Assembly (NCBI GenBank): GCA_027625915.1
Contig: JANTQA010000023.1
Span: 8,556,001-8,620,000, forward strand
Direction: 5' to 3'
DNA length: 64,000 bases
Source: Anaeramoeba flamelloides
Lineage: Eukaryota; Metamonada; Anaeramoebidae
Numbering within the stretch: the first letter of the stretch is position 1; each line of letters begins with the position of its first letter. Below the pieces are notes generated by a model. It saw nothing but the letters and a program-made list of their open reading frames with translations, was not told where the DNA came from and did no database searches. Both the position numbers and the translations under genes were made by a program. Positions 45,626 through 58,025 of this stretch are shown here, piece by piece.

Positions 45626-48600
45626 CTAGTCAGAATCAGAGTCTTGATAATAATTTTGCTCATAAAAGTCATCATAATAAAAAAAATTATTTTGGATCGT
45701 TTGAGCAATTTTTGAAATTTTATCTTTTTTACTTTCCGAAATTTTTTCAATTAAACTTGTAATTTCAAGATCATCCATTTTTTCAGTTATTATATTTTGT
45801 TTTTCTTCGCGTTCCTTTGAAATTTCTACACCGGCGCCTAACATTTTCTGGTATGCTTCTAAAACAATTTTTACAATCATGATTTCATCTGATAATAAAA
45901 AAGCACATAACTTTTCAATAATATTTGCCTCGATAAAAATTTCGATTTGTTCTGTATTGCCACCATTTATTGCATTACACATGATCCAACATACTTCTCG
46001 TCGAATTTTTGGATTTTCATTTGAAAAAAGATCAATAATTTCAGGTGTGAACCCCTCGTCGATAATTAATTGTATTTGATCTTCTGTACCTGCAGTGATA
46101 TTTGAAAGTGCAAAACACGTTTCTTTGACAATACGGTGATGTGGAGATCGAATAAGCTTTTTTAAAGGTTTTAAAATACCCGCTTGTAACACAAATTCAG
46201 TCTGTTTATTTGTACCACCCAACACACCACTCAGAATTCGAATTGATGTAATTATTATTTCATCATTATCCTTTCTAATAATTTGTTAATTTAAAAGTAA
46301 AATTAGATTTTTATCATTGTAAAAAAAAAAAAAAAGAAATGAAAAGGACAAAAATTAATATTGCATTAAACAAGTCATTTTTCAAAATTATTTTCACATC
46401 CTTAAACTATTAATTACACCGTTTAGGTATATTCTTTTGTTTCTAAAAGAAATATTAAAATTATATTCCAAATTTCATAATTTACAATTTTTTATCAATA
46501 ATCAATTGTTAAACAATTCAATCCCCCCACCACATCAGAAGAAATAAATATATAGAGATAATTTTATTTCATTTGAATTGTTATTTTATACATTCTTCAT
46601 TGGAAATCAAATAGGTATTAGCATTACAAAAAAAATCTGTTCTTGATTAAAATTTGCAAAAATGTGAAACATTTATTCACAATAAAAAAAAGGTGAGGCG
46701 AAATAAAGAATAAAAAATTACAAGGATTAATTAATTTAATAGATATGCTTATTTTTATAAGATAAATGATAGGAAAAAAAATAAATAAAAGTTCATTTTT
46801 GACATATTTTTTTTAAATTTTTTTCATATTGAAATAATTTTACTTTTTTAACAAACAAATTATCTATTTATTTATTATTTTCAAAGAAAGTTTTAAATTT
46901 TTTATTTTACAATTGAATTCAAAAACATCTTGAAATGATTAAACTATTTCCAACAAAAATAGGGCAAATTTATTTTAAAATATCTTTTCATTAAACTCTA
47001 TTCTCCAAAACCTATTTAAATAACCAAAATTATTTTTTATTATAAATTGATTTTTAATAAGAACCCAATTTTTTTATTCGTGTGAAATTACATCAATAAA
47101 AGATATTAAAAATTATGATCACACTTTTATAAGATTTTTTGAGGTCAGAAAATTGGTGGTTAATTTTTTCTTTGTGATCGAAAAAATGTTTTTGAAAGAG
47201 GTTTAATCTCAACAAATTTCTCATAGAAAGGAAAAAATTTGAACCTGTATTTTATTGTTTAAAAAATCCTTTGTATCCTTATCATATTTTCCATTTTTTT
47301 TTATTGAATTTCACCTTCCCTCATTTCATATACAAAAAAAACTGTGTAATTTTTTTTTTTCATTTTTTGGAAATATTTTGATGGAAATATTTTGAAATAT
47401 AGATAATAGGAACTGATTCAATTAGTATTTATATCCCTTATTTTTATATTACCAATTTTACAAACAGAAATATTGAACTATTTACAAAGATGAAAATATT
47501 ATTAAAAAAAAAAAAAAATGCCTTACTTTTTTGGAAATATCCTCTTTTCAATTTTTTAAGAGGGTTTCTGTAATAAATAGTGAAATTGAAAAATTAAATC
47601 ATAGTTAAAATAGTTAAACGAATAACAATACCACAACTTCATTGGAAATAATTTTGATTTTTTGAAATCTTATTTTCAAAAATATTTAAATCATTTTTTA
47701 GTTTGTTGTTTTCATTTTTTTTTTTAAATTATTTAATAGTTTTCATAGATAGAAAAAAAGCTTCCAATGATTGATATTATGGCACAATTTGAGTTCTTTT
47801 AAAACACACAAAAAAAATAGTTGATGGTGCCTTTTAATTGATCAAGCAATATTTGTTAATGAAATTTCAACAAATTTATTAATTTTTTTTTTTTTTTTGC
47901 TAAACACACTCCAAAAACAAGGAAACACACTGATTTTTTATTTGGTTTTTATTTTTTGTTTTGTGAATATTGTAAATTATAAATAATTCTGAAAATTTCC
48001 AATTAGTGAATGGCTCAAAATTTAATATTTCCCAGACAATTTATTTAATATGTTTTTTTTTTCAAAAATTAAAATTTGAAAATAATGGCTAGTAGATTTT
48101 GTTATTTAAGGGATATGTATATAAACCCCATTCCAAAAATTTGTACACACCCAATATCAAAAATATGCCAAAAAAAAAACCTAATTTATTATATTTTTCC
48201 AAATGTAATATAAAACCAATTTTAAGTAACTGAGTATTAATGTTTTTATAAGTAATCATTTTTATCCAAATAAAAGAAAAAAAATATAAAACGAAAAAAA
48301 AAACTTGGTGTGTTCAAAATAATAAAACTAGCCGAACAAAAAATGTATTGGTAAATTTGTTGAAATTTGACAACAATTATTGATGGATCAAATGATAAGA
48401 TACCATCAACCAATTGTATATGGTTTTTTCAATTTAACAAAATCAACAGTAAAACTTTCTATCAACCATCGAAAAAAATTCCAGATCTAAGGAAACAGAT
48501 TACGTAACTGGGAAAAAGGAAATGAAAACAAAACAGAATAGACAAAAAAATGAAATAGTTTGTAAAATCAAAATTATTTGCAAATTGACTGCAAAGTGTG

Positions 48601-50686
48601 GTATTGTTATCCATTCAACTGTTTAAACTGTGCCCAAATTTTTGGAATTTAGTTCATATCCCTTACAACCCCGAATATCATAATTACCTTTAAAATACAA
48701 TTTTTCATTTGAATTATTATGAAAGGAATCTAAGATAGAGAATTTATAAACATTCTTTGAAAGAAAAATTTATAATTAAAAATTGTATAGTTACCTACAA
48801 TAAAAAGATAACTACTTAAAAAAATAGCTTCAAAAAATTTTTTCTTGGTTATTGTGTTTTTATTATTTTTCAATTGATATTTTATCCAAAAAATATAAAT
48901 TTTTTTTTGAAAAGTTTTTCTAAACACATTCAAAAACTTCTTAGTTTTAATGATTAAAACACATCATACTTTACTGGATTTTTTTTTGGGACCTTTGCAC
49001 CCCAAACATGACCTAAAACACTTAATAAATAATCTATTCATTACCCAAGATATTTTGGCATCACATTGAAAATTTATTTTATCTATAGATTACCAATCAA
49101 AAGCGATATATATTTTTGAATATAAATAATTAATATATATATATTAAATTAAAATTTCAAAAATAATATTTTTTTTCATTTTAAAATTTGAAAATTTTTT
49201 CAACAAATAATTTTTCTAATTTAAATTATTTCGCCAATAGTTCGAGTCAGATTAATAATTGATTCTTATTTTTTTTAATTTTAACTATTTTTTGATTTTT
49301 GACTTTTTTAAAAAATAGACATAAAAGAATCAATATTATTGAATAAGAGAGCATATATCACAAATTGTTTTTAAAATATCAGGATTAATTTAAATTTACA
49401 AATTCAATTTTCACAAAGATTTTTTTTTCAAATTGTTTGGTCTTATTCACAAGAATCCTTATAACAATTCAAATCATTTTTGGTTTAAAAAAATTGATTT
49501 TATATTTTGAGGATAAAATTAACTAATTCCCAAATATCTTCAAGAAAATTATATTTTGAAAAATCAAATTTCATCTTAAAAAAAAAACAAAATTTCTTGG
49601 TAAAATTTTTACGTGACTTTAAAACTTTAATTATTATAACTATCCTTCTTAAAAAAATACAATTATTTTTTAACTGGTTGAATATATCATTTTTTTTGGT
49701 TAACCAAAAGTTTTATCTCAAAAAAGAAAAAAAATCTTTATATTAATATTACTGATAACAAAAACTTGTTATTGTATAATAATGATCAAAATGGCAATAA
49801 ACGGGGTAAAAACTTGTTTATAATGTGAGAAATAAAATGAATTTAATAGTTTTCTTTTTCAGAAAAAATGGAAAAAAAAAATTGATCTCACTAAACTAAT
49901 TTCCTTTTATGGCTTTCTTAGTTGATCAGAATTTTTTGATACTTTGATATATACAAAGTTTGTAAGGAGAGAATACCACCAATAACATATTTTAAAATTT
50001 ATGCCTTGTTGTCGTAGAAGACTGATCCCTTAAAAACTCATATTATAAATTAGTTCAATAAAGATTCTTTAAAATAAATTTGACTAGTTTTTTTGGAAAT
50101 AGTTTGTATAGATCTATAATATTAAATAAAGATATTTTTTTAAAAAAATAAAAAAAATAAAAAAATTACTCTAAAAGTTGAATTAAACGTGAAATAGAAT
50201 CTTCAGAAATTAAACGTTGAATATTTTCTGGATCATGACAAATATAAGACATTCCCCAACATGAATCGATAAGCAATTCTTCTTCGAAATCTTGCAAATA
50301 TGTTGAAAAAATTGGAAAAACTAATTGACACTATTTTTTTAAAAAAATAATGATGAAAAAAGTGAAACCAAGTAAAAATTATAAAATATTTTAATGAGTA
50401 TTGTTTTGAGAATAATGAATAATTTTTTGAAAATCCTGAAGAATATAAAAAGAAAAGGAAAAAAGAAACCAATTCTGGAGCAAGGGGGGCATTTCCTTTA
50501 AATAAAAGAGATAATGTCCAAACTGTAAGTTTAATAACTTCCAGAGTAATTGGGTATCGGCTTAAAACTGATACAAGTTTTGGTATCACTATTTTATTAT
50601 TGAGAATAAGCAAGCGGTATTCATCACAATCACCGGCTATATCAATAATATTATAATAATAAAAATGACAGAATTATTTCAGTTAT

Positions 50687-50722
<36 letters not shown>

Positions 50723-53273
50723 TAATAATTAGAATAATAATAGTATATTTTTTAAGATTTATAAAATATTATTAATGATTTTACATACATATATTTCCTA
50801 AAGCCCAAATCGACTATTTACATTAAAAATATAGTTATATTTATTTATTTATCAATTGTAACAGAAAATAAAATAATTAATGGAAAAAATTAAATGATCA
50901 AACCTGCCCCACTATTGAAAGATCGTTAGAATCTAACAATTCAATGAAAATTGGGATAATACCATGGTCTACAACAAATTTGGTTTGTTGATGATTACCA
51001 GAACAAATATTTGAAAATATCCATGCAGTTTCCAACTTTTGGAATTTTTAATAATAAATTTATTGTTTTTTAAAAAAATAAATTGTTAGAAAAAGTTTGT
51101 GAGTTATTGTTGTTTCTTTGGTTGATTTTTTCACCTGGAAAGTTATATACCATTTCAAATTTTGAATCACAAAGAAAATATAAATATTTCCCAAAATAAA
51201 GTTTTGTTCTTTAACAGAAACATTGACAATTTACAATTAAAATTTGAAAAAAAAATTATTGATAACCAAAATTGGCATTATGTATATATTCTTCTTTGAG
51301 CAAAAGAATTCGTTTTAAAAAAATAAAAAGAAATCTGTAAATAAAGTCAAATTGAATATATTTACCAACTTGAATCAAGTGAAAAATAATGATTTTTTTT
51401 TCAAAAAATTAATAGTGCAGTTTGTATTTTTTTTCAGAAATCTGAATTTTTCCTTGTTCTTTTTTATATAATAAAGTATTTTTTGATTTCAAAGAAAAAA
51501 GAATCAAATAATTTTTATTATGGATTTTATTGAATTATGAATTCAATTAAAAAAGATCCAATATTCGCGACATATTTACATTGAGAGATGAAATAAATAA
51601 TTCTTTTATTCAAAAAAAGGGAATATGTATTCTGATCAAACATTTACTTTTTCAAGAAAGGGAAAAAAGTTCGTTAATTTTAGGATAAAAAAGAAAATTA
51701 TAAAACAAAATCAAAATTCCCATTATTTCAAATCTAAACAATCACAAATCATCAAAAGAAATATTAATACATTAAAAATTAATGCTTATTACACAAATAA
51801 AAAGATGTTTGTCTATACAGTGGTCAAGAAATACTCTTGTTCAGAGCAAAAAAAAAACACATGTTTCAAATAAAACTCGTGCTTTTTTTTTTCTTCTTGT
51901 TTCCAATACAACATATAATTCAGTTATTCAAGAGTATACCTAAGTCACAATCAATTTTGAAGATTAATACATTGATATTTTATGAAAATTTTAAATTAGG
52001 AATGGAATTTGTTGAAAATTTTTCATAAAGTTCGTTACTTTTTTTAGGAAATTTTTTGTTTTTTTGACGATCAAAGAAATTTCTTAAAAGTTTACTTTAT
52101 TTTTTTGACAAAACTTTTCCAATTTGATTCTTCATTTGAAGAATTTCTTTTTTAATAAAAGTACTTTCAGAAATCAGTACCCTATTTACTAATCAGTTTA
52201 TTGTCGATTTCTTTGTTTTATTTCATGTATAAGCGCCTTCTATAAAAAAGAAACACAGCTTTTAATTTAAGTCATCGGTTTACCAAGTGCACATGGATTA
52301 TTTTAATAACACAAAATCAAGAAAGGATTAATTGCTTTTTTTCATTTTCTTGACTTTCAAAAATCAAACAAGTATATAAATCAGAAAGCCCACCAAAGTG
52401 TTATTGTTGTTTTGTGGATTTATTTTCCAATCTACGATCAAAAAAATGGCTTAAAAACTTGAATTCTAAATTTAGTGAAACTATTTCCTAAAGAAATGAG
52501 ATTACATAATTGGGGATCAATAAATAAATATTTGTTTTATTAGAGTTTGGTTAAACATAACAAACAAAGACAGAAACCCAAAGTGTGTTTTTAGAACATG
52601 ATTACCGATCATTGAGGGATTCGTGGAAATATGCTTCCAAATTGCAACTTTGTATTCTTTTGATGATCAAGTCATCATAATTTTGAACCAATTACACAAT
52701 TTTGTTTTGTTTCTCGTAAATTCAAAATTACTTCAATGATTGAAACAAAGGAAAGTGAAAACAAAAAAAAAAACAGAAAGAGAAAGATTTACCTGTAAAA
52801 ATAAGTTTTCTTTCTGTGATAGCATTTCCACAAAAGTTGGAATAATTCCAGACTTGATAACAATATCAATGGGTGGATCACTTTTTTGACTTAATAAAAT
52901 ACGTATTTGCTGAACACACTGGCTTATTTGATCTATGTTTTTGCTTTTTGTTCCTTCGATAATATTACTTAAATCTTGGATCTTTTGTTTGTTTTATTAT
53001 TTTTTTAAAAGGGAGATCGAAAGAAAGAAAGAAAGGGAAAGGTAAGGGGTTGCAAAAAAAATTTAGTCAATTTAGCACTAAAGAGGGATTTTGTACATGA
53101 GGAATCACTTCTGTGCTTTGAATATTACGTCTTTTCATTAATCTTGATTCTCTTTTTTTTTTTGATATGCTAATATTAACCTCATTTCGTTTTGATCGTG
53201 AAGAGTCCTCATTGTTTTTTTTTTTAAACAGTCCCTTTCTTTTTTCTAATTTCTTTTTGAAATTTGAAGACAT
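45626..53273 (-). CDS. Importin alpha (karyopherin alpha), seven exons
   Basis: Exons on the minus strand: 53273-53097 (or to 53079), 52981-52793, 51035-50904, 50813-50789, 50636-50470, 50330-50170 and 46274-45626. They total 499 residues with every phase consistent. The N-terminus is a Lys/Arg-rich importin-beta-binding domain (KKRESRLMKRRN). Armadillo repeats follow in canonical order: the first ends in NPPID-like DPPIDIVIKSGIIP, then TAWIFSNICSG, SIWALGNISGD, TVWTLSLLFKG, DSCWGMSYICHD, ETCFALSNITAG and EVCWIMCNAINGG. Most of the Trp/Asn ladder that binds NLS peptides is kept; ARM4 has Leu for Asn and ARM7 has Phe for Trp. The C-terminus is acidic (QDSDSD), as in family members. It carries NLS cargo to the nucleus with importin beta. 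Length is a little short of the usual 520-540. Introns of 1757 and 3895 bp hold repeats. Confidence 0.92.
47595..48660. mobile_element. Long foldback element inside the importin alpha intron
   Basis: The left arm (about 47595-47880) and the right arm (about 48340-48655) are inverted repeats of roughly 290 bp. AACAATACCACAACTTCATT on the left faces AACAATACCACACTTTGCAG when the right arm is read in reverse. GTTGATGGTGCC... likewise faces GTTGATGGTATC. The centre is A/T-rich without an open frame. Relatives lie at 9.5 kb and 40.1-40.9 kb. Probably a non-autonomous DNA element; its exact ends and target duplication could not be fixed. Confidence 0.65.
49430..50035 (+). repeat. 0.6 kb direct repeat, copy 1 (importin alpha intron)
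   Basis: Aligns with 56690-57635: ATCAAATTTCATCTTAAAA, CAAAATTTCTTGGTAAAATT, GTTTTATCTCAAAAAAGAAA, GAAATAAAATGAATTTAATA, ACCAATAACATATTTTAAAA and TTGTTGTCGTA...ACTGATCCCTTAA occur in the same order. It is non-coding here; the 79-codon frame at 49507-49746 is Lys/Phe-rich and has no counterpart in the other copy. Confidence 0.75.
50691..50721. repeat. (AAT)n microsatellite in importin alpha intron 4
   Basis: Ten AAT units between the 25-nt microexon and the next exon. Confidence 0.9.
51036..52792 (-). other. 1.76 kb intron of importin alpha with Tc1-like MITE
   Basis: Donor CAG/GTAAAT at 52793/52792 and acceptor AAAAG before 51035, phase 0. It hosts Tc1-like MITE copy C. Two + strand frames of 63-82 codons (51625-51873, 51837-52028) lie partly in the MITE and are not genes. 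Confidence 0.8.
51818..52312 (+). mobile_element. Tc1-like MITE, copy C (about 495 bp)
   Basis: The left end CAGTGGTCAAGAAATA follows TA. The interior shares AAAACTCGTGC, TACCTAAGTCACAATCAATTTTGAAG, AAATTAGGAATGGAATTT, TTTCCAATTTGATTCTTCATT and ATTGTCGATTTCTTTG with copies A, B and D. The right end is degraded, with only ATTATTTTAATAACAC left. It is the most diverged copy. Confidence 0.72.
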
Positions 53274-55094
53274 CGGGGAATTGTAAACAATTAGGATTTA
53301 TAAAAAATGAAAAATAAGTAGGAAATTTCACCTTTTATTGAATTACCTGAACATTTTAACAACAAGAAAATCTACATTTACATAAAAAGTATATTTTGGG
53401 TTCATAAAATTATTCTTTCATTTGTAACTGATTTCATGTCTTTTACATTTTATGTTTTTTTTAAAACAAAGATTTTAAGGTTTATCGTGCCTAGAAATTG
53501 AAACTAAGATTATTGTTTATTATGTAAGAAATACTCAATTTTGATCTTCTAAAACCAGCACGTACATAATAATAAAATAATATTTTAATCAAAAAAAAAA
53601 AAAAGGTGGAAATCATTCACAATTTTAAAAAATTAATGGTGTAATTCATTATTTATAGAATTAAATAAAATACCAGACATGAAAACAATTCAGTATATGA
53701 TTTTTAATTGTTCATATTAGCAAAATTGAAGTGTAATTTCTAAATTTCGATCAAATCCTTTTTATTACGAAATAATTGTTTTTTAACTCAGGTAATAAAC
53801 CTATCGAAAGTTCATTAATATGAGGTTATCTCAAGTATACTCATTTAATTGTTTGATAAACAAAGTAGATCAACTTGTTTCGAAAAACAAACAATAGGAT
53901 TTTATAGAAATTTAGAGTTTAGGAGAATGTTAATTTTTAAAACTTGTTTTTTGATTTATTGAATATTGTTATGAACAAGTTGAATTTAATTAATCATCCT
54001 TCTAAGAAGTGTTGAGTTATAATTTTAGAAAAAAATTTGACTCTTAAATAAAAGAAATTAAATCAGCAATTATGAAACAATCTTTATAAAATTAACAATC
54101 AAAAACCTTGTCAGTGATTTTTTCATGTACAGTCTTTTTTTTAATACGATAAAGTTATTTGTCTTTCGGATCGATTAAAAACGAAAATGAAGATTCTTGT
54201 TGATTTATTTATCATTTTAAGGGTGTAGAATTATCATGAATTTGTATATGCAAAAAAATTCAACTTCAGGATCAAAAAATTGGTTTGTTAATATGAGACA
54301 TTGTTTTTTTAAGAAAAAGACTAACATTTTTTTAAAAAAAGTGAATTTATATGTTTTTATTTTTTTAAATCATTCTCGACTTTAAATATGTTTACATCAT
54401 TTGTTTGGAGTTTACGTGATAACAATTGCTACAAAAAGTGATTTTTTTGAGAATTTAAATGTATTTTTTTCAGTTTTTCATTTTTTTTTTGCTTTTCGGA
54501 TTTATAGTTATAGCTAAAAAAGAAATAAAATTTTCAAAAGGAATTTTATTTTATTATTTTATTTTATTAAATTTTAATATACAAAAAATTATTTGTAGAC
54601 GTTAGTTAAATTTCTAAATTTTATTTTTTTTATTTTTTTTTTAAAACAGTTGAAATTTCAGTCACAAAGATAACTATAAAAATCTTTACAAGTAGCTTAA
54701 CAATCAAATAGTACAAGCCAAATTAATAAAAAATATTTTATAAAATATTATCGATATGTGGCTAATATTTAGTCAAAGAAACCCGTTTTTCAAAAAAATA
54801 AAATAAAAGTTAAAAAATTGTTTATATACATATTAAGAAATAAAGTATCACAGATAAAATAGCAATAATAAAAATTAATAATTATAAATACAGATATATA
54901 AATTCTGTTAATCAAAATTTAGAACTTAGTATTCAATTTTTTATGCTTGAATACTTGTTAAAAAACAACTATTAATCTGTTAAAAAAGAGTAGATTTCGA
55001 AATGAATAACTTTTTTCGGTCAATAAATACATATCAAAAAATGTTTATTAGAAGAATTTTAAACCCAATTTTATTCGGTAATTATTTTTGAGTA

Positions 55095-55290
55095 CAGCCA
55101 GTTCCACTTTAAGGCACAAAATTTCAACAAAATATAAAACACAAAAAAATCTCAAATTAAAGCACAAAATTGGGATTTTTTTCTTTCAACAATTTATTTT
55201 ACAAGAATCCAAAATTTTGTCCCTTAAATTGAGATTTTTATTGTGCTTTAAATTTCGTTGAAGTTTGTGCCTTAAAAGTGGAACTGACTG
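55095..55290. mobile_element. TIR element (196 bp)
   Basis: The left end CAGCCAGTTCCACTTTAAGG pairs with the right end CCTTAAAAGTGGAACTGACTG. The inverted repeat continues inward: GCACAAAATTTCAAC faces GTTGAAGTTTGTGC, and ATCTCAAATTAAAGCAC faces GTCCCTTAAATTGAGAT. A TA precedes the left end; the right flank is TC, so the duplication is not clean. The end matches an isolated end at 34.2 kb. It is non-coding and palindromic over most of its length. Confidence 0.75.
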
Positions 55291-56689
55291 TCAGAAATAG
55301 AAAAAAAGTATCAGTATAATTGTGGAAATTTTAATTGGGATTATTTATTGATCAAAGTTTAAATCATCAAATAATTTTATTTGAGTATATGTATTTTTAA
55401 GAACTCAACTTTAACATAATATTAATCAATCATCAAAATTTTTATCTATCAAAAAAAATAATAAAAACCAAAATAAACTAAAAGACAAAAAAAAATCAAA
55501 AATAAGTTCCAAAAATCAAAACTATTTCAATATATAATGGAATTGTATTATTTTTATTATTTTAAAATCATATTAGGATTATCAAAATTTCATGTTATAA
55601 ATCTACTCTTTTTATTGGTAAAAAAAATATTTATTTGCCTAAAGGTATATTGATCAAAGCGAGTCTTTGCAAATTTTATAATTTTGGATTTTTGTGAGAA
55701 ATTTGTCATAATTGTCTAACTAATTTTACATTTCAAATTCCAAATTTATCTTGAAAAGTATCGGAAACCAAAATTTAGGTGTAATTTATTGTTTAAGAAT
55801 TAAATTCAGTCACCATTTAATTTTTCTTATTTGTGTTAATAAACCAAAAAATAATTTGGAGATAACATCAAAAAAAAAAAAAATAAAATTATTCCTTTTA
55901 TATTTGACTTATTTTATTCAAATGTTCCTCAAATTTTTGGGATTAAAGATTTTTTTTATTCATTTTCATGAAAATACTCAAAAATTATCTACTTTGAAAT
56001 ATTTTCACTTTCGTTGATTTGAAATTCTTTTAAATCATTTTTATTAGTTAAGGTATTTAATTTCGGTTCCAGACATTACACAAAATATACATAGAACTTC
56101 ACCTGGCCAAAAAATTGAATTTTTGTATTGATTTTGAATAAATTACAAAATGGTACCTTATTAAAAAAAATCATGAAGGGAGTAGTATTTTTTAAAAATA
56201 AAATGAAATATTATCAATATCTTGAATTTTTTTTTTTTTTTTTTATTGTAATGTATGTTGCAGATTCTGAAGTGGATGATTTGACTCCATCTTAAACAAT
56301 TTATTTATTTGAGCCTCTTTTTTTAAATATAAAAATTCCATGTTTCCAATATAAAATGAAAAAAAAGTAGCCTATTATTTTTTCTTAATAACTCAGTTAA
56401 TTCTTGAAAATGGAAAATCATATTTTTTCATTTTAAGTTTGAAAGTCTAGTTTTTAAAAGAAAATCTTTTGTTATTTTATTATATTTATAATAAATAATA
56501 CAATTCAAATCTTGGCCAATAAAATTAATTGCGATATAGGTGATTTAATAAATGACTATTTGGTAGAAACTTATTAAAAGTTGATCAATTTAATTGAGAT
56601 CTATTAAAAATTTTTATTATTCTTATTGGGTTTGAATAAATTTTTTTTTCCTGTTCAAAAAATTGAAAAAAAATATTGAAAAAAAAATT

Positions 56690-57635
56690 TTCAATTTTGA
56701 ATTTTTTTGAACAAATCGTCTATTTTATTCACAAAAATCACTATGACATAATTTAAATCATTTTTGTTCGAAAAATTAATCGATTTTGAATTTTGATAAT
56801 ACAAATACTAAATTCCTAAATATCTTCACCAAAATTTTATTATGAAAAATCAAATTTCATCTTAAAACAAAATCAAAATTTCTTGGTAAAATTGACAAAT
56901 GACATAACAAATTTATGGAATTTAACTATTCTTCTTAAATAATACAATTATTTTTTCACCAGTTGAATAAATAATTTTTTTTGGTTAAGCAAAAGTTTTA
57001 TCTCAAAAAAGAAAAAAAATCTTTAAATTAATATCCCTAGCAACAAAGACTTGTTTAGTACAATACTATTTGTTGCAAAATAAATGAAACATCAGTTTCA
57101 ATCAACTTTCCAAAAAAAGATTGTATAAATCTATCTTATATTTCAAATTTTCAAAAACCCTAAATCAATTTAAATTATTAATTTACCCTTTTGGAAAGGT
57201 GGATTTTGACTATTTATTTTTGTTCTGTGAGAAATTTTTTGAGAAAGCTTATTGAAAATTTTGATCATATTATTTTACAATTAACAGTAAGGATGGAAAT
57301 TGACAATGAACAGGGTAAAAATTTTGTTAGAATGTAAGAAATAAAATGAATTTAATACTATTCTTTTTCAGAAAAAATGAAAAAAAAAAAATAGATCTGA
57401 CAAAAAAAAATATTCTTTTTTGAGTTTCTTTTTATTTCGTAAATTAAAAAAAACCTAAAGGCACACAGAAGAACAGTAATTTTCCCTCTTCAAAAATAAA
57501 TAAATAAATAAAATAAAATAAATATCAGAATTTTTTAACACTTAGCTTTGACAAAATTTGTAAGAAGAGAATATCACCAATAACATATTTTAAAATTTTG
57601 TCTTGTTGTCGTATAGTACTGATCCCTTAATACAG
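56690..57635 (+). repeat. 0.6 kb direct repeat, copy 2 (with extra internal sequence)
   Basis: Same order of blocks as 49430-50035. About 200 extra bases lie between the AAATCTTTAAATTAATAT block and the GAAATAAAATGAATTTAATA block, and about 80 between the latter and the TTTGTAAGAAGAGAATA block. It ends TTGTTGTCGTATAGTACTGATCCC. It is non-coding; no terminal structure was identified. Confidence 0.7.
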
Positions 57636-58025
57636 ATAAATTCGAAATAATTGGTTGGCATTTTTTTTCAACTCAAATTATGGGATATGATTGTGAAACC
57701 CAAAAAATCTCAATGAAATTGAAAAACAATTCTAGGTTGTTAGAGAGCTAGGAATGTTAATAATTATGAAAGGAAGTGAAAAAAATGGGCAAAATGAATT
57801 TTCAAAAATGGTATTGAGATTCATTTTCAACAAGTGAAAAATAACAAGTTTTTTCAAAAATGTTCAATATCTCTTGTTGGATCTCATTAGATTAAACTGT
57901 TTTCTATTTAATACTGTTAAACTGGTTTTAAACTTTATTTTTAAAATCTGTTTTGTCTTAGCCATTTTAAAATGACTGCCAAGTAGTTGGAAAGTAAAAA
58001 AATCAGAACGCATTTTTGAAAACAA

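Larger units (their letters stand above)
46275..50169 (-). other. 3.9 kb intron of importin alpha containing repeats
   Basis: Donor GTAATT after 50170, acceptor TTATTAG before 46274, phase 2; joining gives LLE/KDNDEIIITSIRILSG, as expected between ARM5 and ARM6. The intron carries the long foldback element (47595-48660) and one copy of a 0.6 kb direct repeat (49.43-50.03 kb). No independent gene was recognised inside it. Confidence 0.8.
53274..58025. other. Intergenic region between importin alpha and the HAD phosphatase
   Basis: Includes the importin alpha promoter (first few hundred bases), a TIR element at 55095-55290 and the second copy of the 0.6 kb direct repeat (56690-57635). The 88-codon frame at 55751-56017 starts without ATG and is A/T-driven. 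No exon or RNA gene recognised. Confidence 0.6.
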
